A stretch of DNA of 48,354 nucleotides from CAYWKS01 sp964458935 (GCA_964458935.1 CAYWKS010000023.1:1-48354); one strand, 5' to 3'; positions 31,810-41,341 are shown, numbered from the stretch's first letter. Notes: generated from the sequence alone by a model not told the origin. A program made the numbers and translations.

Positions 31810-33931
31810 GTTCGTCGGCGCCGGTGACGCCGACAAACTTCTCGACGACCTGGCCCTCCTTGAACAGCAGGAGCGTGGGGATGGCCTGGATCTCGTACTG
31901 ATTGGGCGTCTTGGGATTCTCATCGACGTCGAGCTTGTAGAAGCCGACGCTGTCGCCATAGGCGCCGGCGAGCTGGCTGACGATGGGGGCCTGGGTCTTG
32001 CAAGGCCCGCACCAGGTGGCCCAGAAGTCGACGAGGACGGGCTTGTCGGCGTCGAGCACGTTGGCGCGGAAGGCGGCGTCGGTGACGGCGGGGACGTCGC
32101 CGTCGCCTTCGGCGGCGACGGGCTGCCCTTCAGCCGGCTGCAGCTCGGCGCCGGCCGCCGGGCCGCCCATGCCCATGTTCTGCTGCATCTGTTGCATACC
32201 GGTGATCATCGCCATCGGCACGTAGGTGGTCAGGCCGACCGCGGCGTCGTCGGCGGTCATGGCCATGCTGACCGGGGGCAACTCGGGCTGTTGGGGCATG
32301 GCGGCGCCGGGCCCGCCGAACATCATCGCCATCATGTTCATCATCAACTGGGCGAAGCCGCCGGCGTTGAGGTGGAACTCGGCGAAGCGCGACTCGGGCA
32401 GGGCCTGCCGCGACGCGGCGAGGGCGGCGCGGTTGGTCAGCTTGCCCGAACCATCGGACGCCTCGAGGGCCGTCTCGAGCATCTCGGTGTCACCGTTGGT
32501 GGTCATGACCAGCATGTTGTCCTTGGCGACGATGAGCGTGCTGAGCACGCCGTTGGGCCCGAACAGCGGCATGGGCATGGCGTTGGCCTCCTGGCCGAGG
32601 TCCATGTCCACGCGATCGACCTGCAGCCCGTCGACCTGGCCCTGGTTGTCGTGGTAGGACAGCTTCATGCCGGGCTGGCCGACCTCATCGGCGAACCCCG
32701 CGAGGGCCTTGGTGATGGTCTGGATGTAGCCCCGATAGTCGCCGCGGGCCTTGTCGGCGGACCCGGCGATCTCATACACCGTCGCGAAGCGGAGCAACTG
32801 CTGCTGCTGGTCGCCGGGCAGCCAGGCGAACTGGCAGTTGCGGTAGCTGTCGAGCATGTCCAGCGCCCCGATGTAGCCGTCGAGCACGGGCAGGATCGCG
32901 CTGTCTGCGGGCAGCTTGGGCATGAAATCATTGCGGGCGCCGTCGACCAGCGGGGAGAAATCGATGGCGTGCAGGTCCAGGGACATGGCCATCAGGTAGC
33001 CGGCGTCGGCCACGCGATCCAGGTTGGTGGTGTGGGCCGGGCCCTGCCCGGGCTCGGCGGGCCGGAACATCTTCGCCGGCGCGCTGTCGGGCTTGAACTG
33101 CACGACGAGGTCGGACATGACGCCCTTGTCGGTCATGCGCAGGCCGAGCACGGCGGCGCGGCTCTGCGTGAGGACCTGTTCGACTATCTGGCCGTACCCG
33201 TCGAGCGTGACCTTGGCGGCTTCGGCGCCACCCATGGCCTGGACCTGCGCGGGGGGCATGTTCTGCTGGGCGGTGGCGAGGCCCATCTTGACGACCGGGT
33301 CGAGGATCGGCCCGACGCGGAGCATGTTGACGTAGGCGAAGGCCTGGCTGTCGGTGATGACCGGCCGGGCGTGCTTGCCGGCGTTGTCCAGCAGGGCCGC
33401 GGGTTGCTTGGCGGCGGCCTGCCGCGCGACCGTCTGCGGGTGCTCGCCCAGCACCGCCCACTTGCCGGCCATCTTCATGTACAGCGATTCACCCGACCGC
33501 TTGAGCGTGACCGCTTCGAGCCCTTCGTGGTCCGGGGCGGCGGCCCGCTCGGTGAAGTTGCCGGCAAACGCGTCGGCATCCTTGACCGGGACCAGCACGT
33601 AAAAGCGGGGCTGGTTCATGTTCATCGTGATGACCGGCATGACCATGGCCGCCGCGCCATCGAAATCCACGCCCTGGTCCAGGCCGACCTCGTCCGTGAT
33701 GAACGCCTTGAGGGGGTTCTGCGCGTTGGGGACCGGGGCCTGGATCGCCTGGAGGAAGTCGGCGGCATGCTTGTCAGCCCGGGCGAGGTTGGGGATGACC
33801 AGCGCGATCGCCGAGTCGCCGGGGACCTGGGCGAGGATCTCAGCCGGCCGGTTCTGCGCCCAGGCCGGCCCGGAGGCGAGCAGCAGCGTCAGACAGGCCA
33901 GCATCACACGGTGTCGCAGATGGAAGAACAT
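31775..33931 (-). CDS. Secreted protein with C-terminal thioredoxin domain
   Basis: The 718-residue protein has a signal peptide (MFFHLRHRVMLACLTLLLA..AWA). Residues about 27-590 form a large domain of unknown function, rich in Met and Ala, with no motif I recognise; its repeat-free alpha/beta make-up resembles planctomycete DUF3352-type secreted proteins. A Met/Gln/Pro-rich linker leads to a complete thioredoxin domain (about 611-718), with FWATWCGPC at 637-644 and the cis-proline segment IPTLLLF. GGAGG stands 6 bases before the ATG. Secretion suggests disulfide exchange or electron transfer in the periplasm. Confidence 0.88.
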   Translation of the reverse strand: MFFHLRHRVMLACLTLLLASGPAWAQNRPAEILAQVPGDSAIALVIPNLARADKHAADFLQAIQAPVPNAQNPLKAFITDEVGLDQGVDFDGAAAMVMPVITMNMNQPRFYVLVPVKDADAFAGNFTERAAAPDHEGLEAVTLKRSGESLYMKMAGKWAVLGEHPQTVARQAAAKQPAALLDNAGKHARPVITDSQAFAYVNMLRVGPILDPVVKMGLATAQQNMPPAQVQAMGGAEAAKVTLDGYGQIVEQVLTQSRAAVLGLRMTDKGVMSDLVVQFKPDSAPAKMFRPAEPGQGPAHTTNLDRVADAGYLMAMSLDLHAIDFSPLVDGARNDFMPKLPADSAILPVLDGYIGALDMLDSYRNCQFAWLPGDQQQQLLRFATVYEIAGSADKARGDYRGYIQTITKALAGFADEVGQPGMKLSYHDNQGQVDGLQVDRVDMDLGQEANAMPMPLFGPNGVLSTLIVAKDNMLVMTTNGDTEMLETALEASDGSGKLTNRAALAASRQALPESRFAEFHLNAGGFAQLMMNMMAMMFGGPGAAMPQQPELPPVSMAMTADDAAVGLTTYVPMAMITGMQQMQQNMGMGGPAAGAELQPAEGQPVAAEGDGDVPAVTDAAFRANVLDADKPVLVDFWATWCGPCKTQAPIVSQLAGAYGDSVGFYKLDVDENPKTPNQYEIQAIPTLLLFKEGQVVEKFVGVTGADELTTAIDKHLGG

Positions 33932-33981
33932 GGAAGCCTCCGGCGTTGAATGGTGGCGGGTGTGTCGGTCGATCATCAGAA

Positions 33982-33987
33982 TCAGTA
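33982..33987 (-). promoter_or_regulatory. Possible -10 element of the thioredoxin-fusion gene
   Basis: TACAAT reads on the minus strand in the AT-richer divergent region 33932-34049, shared with the coaB-like gene. The matching -35 is poor. Coordinates are approximate by a few bases. Confidence 0.2.
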
Positions 33988-34049
33988 TTGTAACAAGTCG
34001 CGTAGCGAGGTCCGAACGCTCGGGCCGACGCTCTGGAGTGCTGTACGTC

Positions 34050-34694
34050 ATGGCGACCCCGGTTGTGCGTATTTTAATCACTGCCGGCCCGACGCACGAG
34101 CCGATCGACGCCGTGCGGTACCTGGCGAACCGCTCGAGCGGGCGCTTGGGATTGGCGTTGGCGGAGGCGGCGACGGCGGCGGGGTGCGTGTCGACACTGT
34201 TGCTCGGGCCGACCCCCGCGGACCCGCCGGCGGGTATCACGGTGCATCGGTTCGAATCGACGGCGGATCTGCAGCGGCTGATCGGGGAGCACTGGCCGCA
34301 TCATGACGTGCTGATCATGGCCGCCGCCGTGGCCGACTACCGCCGGCCGCACGGCGGCACGGGCAAGCTGCCGCGGCGTGGCGCGGGGCTGACGCTCGAG
34401 CTGGAAGCCACGCCCGACCTCGTCGCCGAGGCGGCGCGGGCGAAGCGGCCCGACCAGGCGGTGATCGGGTTCGCGCTCGAAGACCCGGCGACGCTGGCCG
34501 ATCGCGCCCGACGCAAACTCACGCAAAAACACCTCGACGCCATCGTCGCGAACCCGCTGCGGACGATGGGCGCGGGCGACATCGACGCGACGATCTTCTC
34601 CCCCGACGCCGCGCCCGTGCAGCCGGGCGCCATGAGCAAGCCCGACTTCGCCCGCTGGCTGGTGCAATGGATCGTGTCCCGGCGCGGCGGTTGA
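34050..34694 (+). CDS. coaB: Phosphopantothenoylcysteine synthetase domain protein (stand-alone CoaB)
   Basis: The 214-residue protein corresponds to only the second half of the usual bifunctional CoaBC. ILITAGPTHEPIDAVRYLANRSSGRLG is the family's nucleotide-binding opening, and MAAAVADYRR and ATPDLVAEA are further signatures. CoaB joins cysteine to phosphopantothenate in coenzyme A synthesis. The decarboxylase half (CoaC) is not attached or adjacent, so it must be coded elsewhere or be replaced. The gene diverges from the thioredoxin-fusion gene and converges on trmB. Confidence 0.9.
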   Translation: MATPVVRILITAGPTHEPIDAVRYLANRSSGRLGLALAEAATAAGCVSTLLLGPTPADPPAGITVHRFESTADLQRLIGEHWPHHDVLIMAAAVADYRRPHGGTGKLPRRGAGLTLELEATPDLVAEAARAKRPDQAVIGFALEDPATLADRARRKLTQKHLDAIVANPLRTMGAGDIDATIFSPDAAPVQPGAMSKPDFARWLVQWIVSRRGG

Positions 34695-34712
34695 TGGCCA
34701 CGGCGCGCTCGC

Positions 34713-35384
34713 TCATCGCTTACGCAGCGTCATGCCGTGGAAGGGCCGGCCCTCGCGGCGGTACTTGCGCTCGAAGTTGGTCCCGACGATCTCGCCATCG
34801 TCGGCGCCGCGCGGCCGCTCGAACGGCAAGCGCTCGAACATCGCCGCGACCCGCGAGACGTGATGCTCGATCCACGCGAAATAGTCGTCGTGGTCGGTGA
34901 CGATGCGGACAAAACCGTCATCATCGAGCACGCGGCGCAGTTCGTGGAGGAACGGTTCGTTGATCAGCCGCCGCTTGTGATGGCGTTTCTTCGGCCAGGG
35001 GTCGGGGAAGTAGATGTGCACCTGTCGGAACGACGCATCGGGGCAGTGCCACGTGACGAACTCGCCGGCGTCGGCCCAGAGCATGCGCACGCCGGGCAGG
35101 CCGTGGCGGCGGATGCGATCGGCCGCGTGCAGCCAGAACGCGTGGGCGTACTCGATGCCGAGGTAATTGACGCCGGGGGTGCGGGCGGCCTGCTGGACGA
35201 GGAAGGTGCCCTTGCCCGAGCCGATCTCAAGTTCCAGCGGCAGATCGTGGCGGTCGTCGGGCCACCACCGCCGCAGGTCGAAGCGGGACTGCGCCGGGGT
35301 GTCGCCCAGCGGGGGCAGATCGTCACGGGTGCGGCCGACCGGTCCGGGCTCGAGCGGCCTGCCGCGGGAAAGACTCACACTCAT
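34713..35384 (-). CDS. trmB: tRNA (guanine-N7-)-methyltransferase
   Basis: TrmB methylates G46 in tRNA variable loops with SAM. The 223-residue protein has ELEIGSGKGTFLV (SAM site), the family hallmark IYFPDPWPKKRHHKRRLI, IVTDHDDYFAW and a C-terminal GTNFERKYRREGRP substrate loop. All expected motifs are present. It stands 87 bases downstream of the acidic membrane protein gene and may share its transcript. Confidence 0.96.
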   Translation of the reverse strand: MSVSLSRGRPLEPGPVGRTRDDLPPLGDTPAQSRFDLRRWWPDDRHDLPLELEIGSGKGTFLVQQAARTPGVNYLGIEYAHAFWLHAADRIRRHGLPGVRMLWADAGEFVTWHCPDASFRQVHIYFPDPWPKKRHHKRRLINEPFLHELRRVLDDDGFVRIVTDHDDYFAWIEHHVSRVAAMFERLPFERPRGADDGEIVGTNFERKYRREGRPFHGMTLRKR

Positions 35385-35471
35385 CGATGCGCTCCGGGGT
35401 CGTCCGATGCGAGTCTAGCATCGATGTGCGCGGCGCGTCAGCCGCCGACCCACGTGCCGCGGGGTCCGGGA

Positions 35472-36629
35472 TCAGTCGGAAGCCCGGGCCGATCCCCCTG
35501 AATCGGCTCGGCAGAACAGGACATAGAACACGCCGACGAGCAGCGGCCCCAGCGCCCCGGCGGTGACGACCAGCGCCAACGCCCCCGCCACGCCGTACAC
35601 CATGGCGCACAGCCCGACGCAGACCGTCTCCAGGCCGATGAAGCCCAGCAGGTCGCGGCGGAAGGCGGGCCAGTTCATCACCGGCCGATTGATCTTCGCC
35701 AGCACCGCGACCAGCTTGCCGGACGATGGCCGGCGCGGCTCGGCGGCCGGCGGGGGCTCCGGGTCGGCGGCCTCGCCTTCCACGGTCGGCTCCGGCGCCA
35801 TCTCCGGCAGTGCGTCGGCCGGGTCGTCGTCCGGCTCGGCCGTCGCGGTGACACGCTCCGTGAGCGCCTCGTCGTCATCCAACTCGGCGGCGACGGCCTC
35901 GAACTCGCCTTCGACCTCGTCCAACTCGTCCGCGGCCACGGTATGGCCGCCGGGCGATTCGGGCTCCTCGAACTCCGATTGGACATCCAGCTCGGACTCC
36001 AGCGGCCGATCGCTGGGCCGTATCGTCTCGTCATCACCGTCGTCGTCGTTCAACAGGTCGTCGATCGACTGCATGTCGCCTTCGACATCGTCGTCCGCAG
36101 CGGTCGCGTCGGCGGCATCCGGTGCGGGATCGGCGGCCTGGGGCCCGGACTCGGCCGCGACGGCGTCTGCGGCGGCCGGATCGGCCATCGTCGCTTCGAC
36201 GCTCTCGAAGTCGCCCTCGACGCTGGCGTCGGCCTGCTCGCTGAGCATCTCGTCGATCTGGGCCAGCAGTTGCGAATCGTCGCCGTCATCCGACGCGTCC
36301 GAGGCGTCTGACGCATCGTCGGCGTTCGAGGCGTCCGAGGCATTGTCGGCATCCGGCGGCGAGGCATCCGCCTGTTCCAGGGGTGCGGCACGCGCCGCGT
36401 CGGCGTCCTCGGCCACGGCGTCCGCCTTGTCGAGGTCCGCCTGCGCCTCGTCGAGGATCTTCTGCACCTGGTCGGCGAACGCGCTGCCCGCCACGTCCTG
36501 GTCCGCGGCGCCCGAAGACGCTTCGCCCGCCGCCGGTGACGCGGGCGCATCGTCGGACGACGGGTCCGCGGCGTCCACCATCGCGTCCAGTTGCTGGTCC
36601 ATCTCGGCCTGTTCGTGCTTGGCGCTCAT
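35472..36629 (-). CDS. Very acidic Ala/Asp-rich protein with C-terminal membrane segments
   Basis: The 385-residue protein is not a recognised family. About residues 1-295 are disordered and extremely acidic (runs such as DASNADDASDASDASDDGDD). Embedded in this are short hydrophobic helices that resemble each other: QVQKILDEAQ, LLAQIDEMLSEQ and MQSIDDLLNDD. The last 70 residues have one to two membrane segments (GFIGLETVCVGLCAMVYG, ALALVVTAGALGPLLVGVFYVL). The acidic part should face the cytoplasm unless exported. The repeated I-D-D/E-L/M-L pattern may be docking sites for another protein. Base composition is like its neighbours. Confidence 0.75.
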   Translation of the reverse strand: MSAKHEQAEMDQQLDAMVDAADPSSDDAPASPAAGEASSGAADQDVAGSAFADQVQKILDEAQADLDKADAVAEDADAARAAPLEQADASPPDADNASDASNADDASDASDASDDGDDSQLLAQIDEMLSEQADASVEGDFESVEATMADPAAADAVAAESGPQAADPAPDAADATAADDDVEGDMQSIDDLLNDDDGDDETIRPSDRPLESELDVQSEFEEPESPGGHTVAADELDEVEGEFEAVAAELDDDEALTERVTATAEPDDDPADALPEMAPEPTVEGEAADPEPPPAAEPRRPSSGKLVAVLAKINRPVMNWPAFRRDLLGFIGLETVCVGLCAMVYGVAGALALVVTAGALGPLLVGVFYVLFCRADSGGSARASD

Positions 36630-36750
36630 GCGTTGGTGGGGTGACTTGCGTTAAACTCTCATCGCCCGATCGGTTCAGACGATCCCCTACGGCATCATCG
36701 GTCGGGGCCCGCACGCACTTGATGCCGGCGATGCCGAGGCCCGTGTCTTC

Positions 36751-37521
36751 ATGGCCCTACGACGATTCTATGTATCGGACCTTGGGGGACCGACCGTGCA
36801 GTTGGGGCCCGACGAGGCCGCCCACGCCCGCAAGTCACTGCGGCTGGGCCGCGGTGATCGCGTCGAACTGTTCGACGGAGCCGGTCAAGTCGCCGCCGGC
36901 CTCATCGAAGCCCTCGAGCGCGAGATGACCGTACGGATCGAGCGGCGCACGGCGGTCGATCCCCCGCGGCCGCGGCTCGACCTCGCCGTGGCCGTGCCCA
37001 AGGGCCCGCGCGCCGACGACCTGGTGGAATCGCTCGTGCAACTGGGCGTGGATCAACTGACGCTGATCCGCACCGACCGCAGCGTCGTCGACCCGCGACA
37101 GGGCAAGCTCGACCGCCTGCAACGCATCGCGATCGAGGCGGCCAAGCAGTCCGGCCGGGCACACTTCATGACGCTACAGCCTACCACGGCCTTCGACAGC
37201 GTCGTCGCCGCCGCCGACCACGACTGCCGCCTGTTCGCCGACGCCCCGGACCTCGCGATCGCGGGCCCGTCGCCCGGTGACCCGTCCGACCGGGCGGTGC
37301 AAAATCTGCATCGGGGCGGCGACGAACCCGATGCCCGCACTAAACTGCGGGCGGCGGCGAGCGTGATCGTGCTCATCGGGCCCGAAGGCGGATGGACCGA
37401 CGCCGAACGCGACTCGGCACGCGCAGCCGGGTTCGAGCCCTGGCGATTCGGGCCGCACGTGATGCGGATCGAGACCGCCGCCGCCGCCGCCGCCGCGATC
37501 GTCCGCCACGCGGCCCTGTAG
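36751..37521 (+). CDS. rsmE: 16S rRNA (uracil(1498)-N(3))-methyltransferase
   Basis: RsmE methylates U1498 of 16S rRNA and belongs to the SPOUT (knotted) methyltransferases. The 256-residue protein has RFYVSDL with HARKSLRLGRGDRVELFDG (PUA-like N-terminal domain), AVAVPKGPRADDLVESLVQLG, and the SAM-binding knot IVLIGPEGGWTDAE with RIETAAAAA at the C-terminus. An insertion of about 30 residues around 185-205 makes it slightly longer than average. Confidence 0.94.
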   Translation: MALRRFYVSDLGGPTVQLGPDEAAHARKSLRLGRGDRVELFDGAGQVAAGLIEALEREMTVRIERRTAVDPPRPRLDLAVAVPKGPRADDLVESLVQLGVDQLTLIRTDRSVVDPRQGKLDRLQRIAIEAAKQSGRAHFMTLQPTTAFDSVVAAADHDCRLFADAPDLAIAGPSPGDPSDRAVQNLHRGGDEPDARTKLRAAASVIVLIGPEGGWTDAERDSARAAGFEPWRFGPHVMRIETAAAAAAAIVRHAAL

Positions 37522-37558
37522 ACCGACGCACCCACGCATGCAACCAAGGAATCCTGCC

Positions 37559-38740
37559 ATGACACGCAAGACACTCGCGCTGAGCCTAGGACTGGTCGCG
37601 CTGCTGAGCGGGCTGGGGGCGATGCCCCCCCGGGCCGCGGCGCTCGACGACGCCCACGCCGCCAAGGCCGAGGCCGCCATCGACAAGGCCATCGCCTACC
37701 TCCGCGAAGCCCAGAATGACCAAGGCGCGTGGACGCCCCGGCCCGGGCCGGCCGTCACCGGGCTCATCGTCGCCGGCATGCTCCGCTCGCCCGACGTCGA
37801 CCGCGCCGACCCCACGATCGACCGAGCCCTGCGGTACATCCTCGACCACCAGCAGCCCGACGGCGGGTTCTACGACGCCTACCTCAAGAACTACAACACC
37901 TCGATCTGCCTGATGGCGCTCGGCCGGGTCGGCGATGACCCGCAAGTCCGCGCCGCCGTTGAGCAGGCCCACCGCTTCCTACGCGAACTGCAGTGGGACG
38001 AGACCAAGACCGGGCCCAGCGGGCAGCGCCTCACCCGCGACCACCCCTACTTCGGCGGGGCCGGCTACGGCGACTCCAAGCACGGCCGGCCCGACGGGTC
38101 CAATACCAACATCATGATCGCCGGGCTCTACGACAGCGGGTTCGACTGCACCGACCCGCTCGTCCAGAGGGCCGCCGTCTACGTCTCCCGACTCCAGGGC
38201 GCCCGGACTAACGACCTGCTCGCGGACAAGATCGTCAACGACGGCGGCATGATCTACGCCACCAGCATCGACGCCAACAACGTCGGCGTGCCGCAGACGC
38301 GCATCGACGACGCCCAGACCGAACGCCGCAAGCAGGGCGAGCCTTACACCACGCCGCTGGTGACCTACGGCTCGATGACCTACGCGGGCTACATGTCCTA
38401 TCTCTATGCCCAGCTCGACCGGACGGACCCGCGTGTCGTCGCCGCCCGCGCGTGGATCAGCAGCCATTACACCGTCGACGAGAACCCCCGCATGGGCCAG
38501 AAGAGCTACTACTACTACATGCACTTCCTCGCGCGGGCCCTGCGGGCCAACGGCGAAAGGACCATCGCCACGTCCGACGGCAAGGCCCACGACTGGGCGA
38601 ACGACGTCATCGACGCCCTCGTCCAGCGCCAGCGTGAAGACGGGTCCTGGTCCAACGAAGTCGACCGCTGGATGGAAGACGACCCGAACATCGCCACCGC
38701 GTACGCGCTGATCGCCCTGCAGGTCGCGCTGGGGCGGTGA
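37559..38740 (+). CDS. Secreted prenyltransferase/squalene-cyclase-repeat protein
   Basis: The 393-residue protein has a signal peptide (MTRKTLALSLGLVALLSGLGAM). The mature part consists of alpha-alpha barrel repeats with QW-type motifs: QNDQGAW, QQPDGGFYDAYLKN and QREDGSWSNEVDRWM, each followed by a helix like TGLIVAGM. Such barrels occur in terpene cyclases and in many planctomycete secreted proteins. The catalytic DxDD acid of squalene-hopene cyclase is not seen, and export makes lipid cyclisation unlikely. A scaffold or protein-binding role is more probable. Met at 37559 is chosen because AAGGA stands 10 bases upstream. Confidence 0.82.
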   Translation: MTRKTLALSLGLVALLSGLGAMPPRAAALDDAHAAKAEAAIDKAIAYLREAQNDQGAWTPRPGPAVTGLIVAGMLRSPDVDRADPTIDRALRYILDHQQPDGGFYDAYLKNYNTSICLMALGRVGDDPQVRAAVEQAHRFLRELQWDETKTGPSGQRLTRDHPYFGGAGYGDSKHGRPDGSNTNIMIAGLYDSGFDCTDPLVQRAAVYVSRLQGARTNDLLADKIVNDGGMIYATSIDANNVGVPQTRIDDAQTERRKQGEPYTTPLVTYGSMTYAGYMSYLYAQLDRTDPRVVAARAWISSHYTVDENPRMGQKSYYYYMHFLARALRANGERTIATSDGKAHDWANDVIDALVQRQREDGSWSNEVDRWMEDDPNIATAYALIALQVALGR

Positions 38741-38851
38741 CGCGCCGCGATCCACGAGGCTCACCCGGCCAACCAACCACCCGCATTGGACTCATGCCGC
38801 CGAGGGCATATCATCTGCTCACGCGCCGATGCCCGCAGGGAAAGGATTGGC

Positions 38852-39973
38852 ATGAGCCTCAAGCGTACGCCGTTTCACAAGTATCACGTCGAGCACCAAG
38901 CCAAGCTCGTGGACTTCGCCGGTTGGGAGATGCCGATCCACTTCGGGTCGATCATCGACGAGGTCGAGCAGGTGCGACGCCGGGCGGGGATCTTCGACGT
39001 CTCGCACATGGGCCGCATCGAGTTCAAGGGCCGCCACGCCCGCCGCTTCCTCGAACGCGTCCTGACCCGCAAGGTCAGCGACATGAAGGAGCGGACCTGC
39101 CGATACAGCCTGATCTGTGACGCGTCGGGCGGCGTGCTCGACGACGTGCTGGTCTACCGCTTCGAGGATCACTGGCTGCTGGTCGTCAACGCGTCGAACC
39201 GCGAGAAGCTCATCGAGCACTTCGACGCCGTCAAGGGCGAGCTCAACGTCAAGATCGACGACCAGACCGACAAGACCGCGATGGTCGCCGTGCAGGGCCC
39301 GGGCGTCATGGACTTCGTCTCCAACTTCTCCAAGGAGATCCCCACGCTCGGCAAGTATCACTTCACCGTGAAGAACCTGCTGATCGTGAAGCTCACCGTC
39401 TCGCGGACCGGGTACACCGGCGAAGACGGCGTGGAGATCATCCTGCCCGCCGGCGCCGTGGACATGGCGATGAAGCTGCTGTTCAAGGACGAGCCCGAGG
39501 GCGAAAAGAAGGTCGCGCCGTGCGGGCTGGGCGCCCGCGACGTGCTCCGCCTCGAAGCCGGCATGCCGCTCTACGGCCATGAGTTGCACGAAGGCATCGA
39601 CCCGCTGAGCGCCGGGTTGCAGTTCGGCGTGTCGCTGGACAAGGACCAGGACGAGACCTGGGGCGAGCCGGAAAAGTTCATCGGCCAGGACGCGCTCAAG
39701 CAGATCGCCGCCGACGGACCCACGCACAAGCTCGTCAGCCTCAAGCTGACCGGCCGCCGCACGCCCCGCCAGGACATGGCGATCGTCCGCGATGGCCGCG
39801 CCGTCGGCCACGTCACCAGCGGCGCCCTGAGCCCCACGCTCGACTGCCCCATCGCCCTGGGCTACGTCGACGCGGCGTTCGCCCAAGTCGGCACGACGCT
39901 GCAACTGGACTTCGGCCGCCAGCAGGTCGACGCCGAGCTCGTCCAGCCGCCGTTCTACAAGCGCAGCCGATAA
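38852..39973 (+). CDS. gcvT: Glycine cleavage system T protein (aminomethyltransferase)
   Basis: GcvT transfers the methylene group of aminomethyl-lipoyl-H protein to tetrahydrofolate. The 373-residue protein has LVDFAGWEMPIHFGSI, GIFDVSHMGRIE, the GYTGEDGVEI folate/aminomethyl region, ARDVLRLEAGMPLYGHEL and the C-terminal GHVTSGALSPTL, all as expected. AAAGGA stands 8 bases before the ATG. No gcvH or gcvP is in the window. A second, diverged copy of this gene's 3' end lies at 41601-41756. Confidence 0.95.
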   Translation: MSLKRTPFHKYHVEHQAKLVDFAGWEMPIHFGSIIDEVEQVRRRAGIFDVSHMGRIEFKGRHARRFLERVLTRKVSDMKERTCRYSLICDASGGVLDDVLVYRFEDHWLLVVNASNREKLIEHFDAVKGELNVKIDDQTDKTAMVAVQGPGVMDFVSNFSKEIPTLGKYHFTVKNLLIVKLTVSRTGYTGEDGVEIILPAGAVDMAMKLLFKDEPEGEKKVAPCGLGARDVLRLEAGMPLYGHELHEGIDPLSAGLQFGVSLDKDQDETWGEPEKFIGQDALKQIAADGPTHKLVSLKLTGRRTPRQDMAIVRDGRAVGHVTSGALSPTLDCPIALGYVDAAFAQVGTTLQLDFGRQQVDAELVQPPFYKRSR

Positions 39974-39982
39974 CACCGGGGC

Positions 39983-41341
39983 TCAGCGTCCGACGGCGTC
40001 GAGCTGGGCTTCGCGAGCGCCGCGGGCTTCACCGGGCGCCTCGTCGCCGCGGCCGCGGTTGTGCATCCGGTGCACGCCCAGTTGCACGTAGTCCCGGCGG
40101 AACACCAGGTCGCCCGTCCACTCCAGCGCGATGCGGAAGCGTCGGCCCCACCCGGGCATCTTCATCAGGTACACGGTGCGCCAGAGCCACCACGCGAGAA
40201 ACCCCGACAGCTTCAGCCCCATCACCTTGGCCACGGCGGTGCGGCAACCCAGCGCCGCCAGCGTGCCCTTGGTCGTGTACACGAACGGCCGCAACGGCTG
40301 ATTCTCCAGGTGATGCGCGAGGTTGTCGGCGAGGGCGCGGCCCATCTGCGAGGCGTGCTGCGCCGTCGCCGGATACGGCTGGCCGTTCGGGTCGGGGTTG
40401 ATCGCGCAGTCGCCGATCGCCCACACGTTGCTGCACGATTCGACCCGCAGGGTCTCATCGCACCGCACATACCCGCGCGGATCGGTCGGCAGGCCCAACG
40501 CCTGCGTGAGCGGTGTCGGCTGGATGCCCGCGGCCCAGATGCACGTGCCGGCGCTCAGCGTCGTGCCGTCGTCCAACTCGATGCGGTCTTCGCGGACCGC
40601 CTTGACCGTGTGGCCGAGCACCACGTTCACGCGACGGTTGCGGAGCTGCTCGGTCGCGTACGCCGCCAGCTCCTCGTCCAGCGTGGGCAGGATTCGACGC
40701 TCTTTCTCCACCAGGTGCACCCGGATCTCGCGGGGGTCGACGCGGGGATAATCCTTCGCGGCGTGCGAGAGGAACGCGTTGAACTCACCCGCCACCTCGA
40801 CGCCGGTGTAGCTGCCGCCGACCACGGCGAAGTGCAGCAACCCCTCGCGTTCGGCCGGGTCGTCGATCGCGTTGGCGTGCTCGAGCATCGCGATCGCCCG
40901 GTCGCGGAGCGCCACCGCGTCGGCCAGGCTCTTCAGCTCGTGGCCGTGCTCGGCCAGCCCCTCCACCGGCGGCAGCATCGTCTCGCTGCCCAACGCGATC
41001 ACCAGCTCGTCGTAGTCCAGCACCCGCTCGTGCTCCATCCCGGTCAGCCGCACCGTCACCCGGCGGTTGTTGACGTCGACGTCGGTCGCTTCGGCCATGA
41101 CGAACTCGACGTGATCGCCGAGCATGGCCCGCAGCGAGACCACCGCGTGGCGTGGTTCGAGCTCGCCCGTGCCGGCCTCGACGAGCAGCGGGTAGAAGAT
41201 GAAGTAGTTGTGTCGATTGACCAGCGTGATCCGCAGGTTCAACCGCCGCGCCCATCGCGCCAGCCTCTTGGCGCAGTACGCCCCGCCGAACCCGCCGCCG
41301 AGGATCACGACATGCCGCTGTTGTTCAGTCATCACGGGCAT
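39983..41341 (-). CDS. NAD(P)/FAD-dependent oxidoreductase, type II NADH dehydrogenase-like
   Basis: The 452-residue protein has an N-terminal FAD site (VVILGGGFGGAYCAKRL), an internal NAD(P) site (FAVVGGSYTGVEVAGE), and VWAIGDCA closing the flavin site. The C-terminal region (LAWWLWRTVYLMKMPGWGRRFRIALEW) is the amphipathic membrane-binding segment of NDH-2 enzymes, which pass electrons from NADH to quinones without pumping protons. It ends in a polar tail of about 25 residues. It converges on gcvT with 9 bases between stops. Confidence 0.92.
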   Translation of the reverse strand: MPVMTEQQRHVVILGGGFGGAYCAKRLARWARRLNLRITLVNRHNYFIFYPLLVEAGTGELEPRHAVVSLRAMLGDHVEFVMAEATDVDVNNRRVTVRLTGMEHERVLDYDELVIALGSETMLPPVEGLAEHGHELKSLADAVALRDRAIAMLEHANAIDDPAEREGLLHFAVVGGSYTGVEVAGEFNAFLSHAAKDYPRVDPREIRVHLVEKERRILPTLDEELAAYATEQLRNRRVNVVLGHTVKAVREDRIELDDGTTLSAGTCIWAAGIQPTPLTQALGLPTDPRGYVRCDETLRVESCSNVWAIGDCAINPDPNGQPYPATAQHASQMGRALADNLAHHLENQPLRPFVYTTKGTLAALGCRTAVAKVMGLKLSGFLAWWLWRTVYLMKMPGWGRRFRIALEWTGDLVFRRDYVQLGVHRMHNRGRGDEAPGEARGAREAQLDAVGR

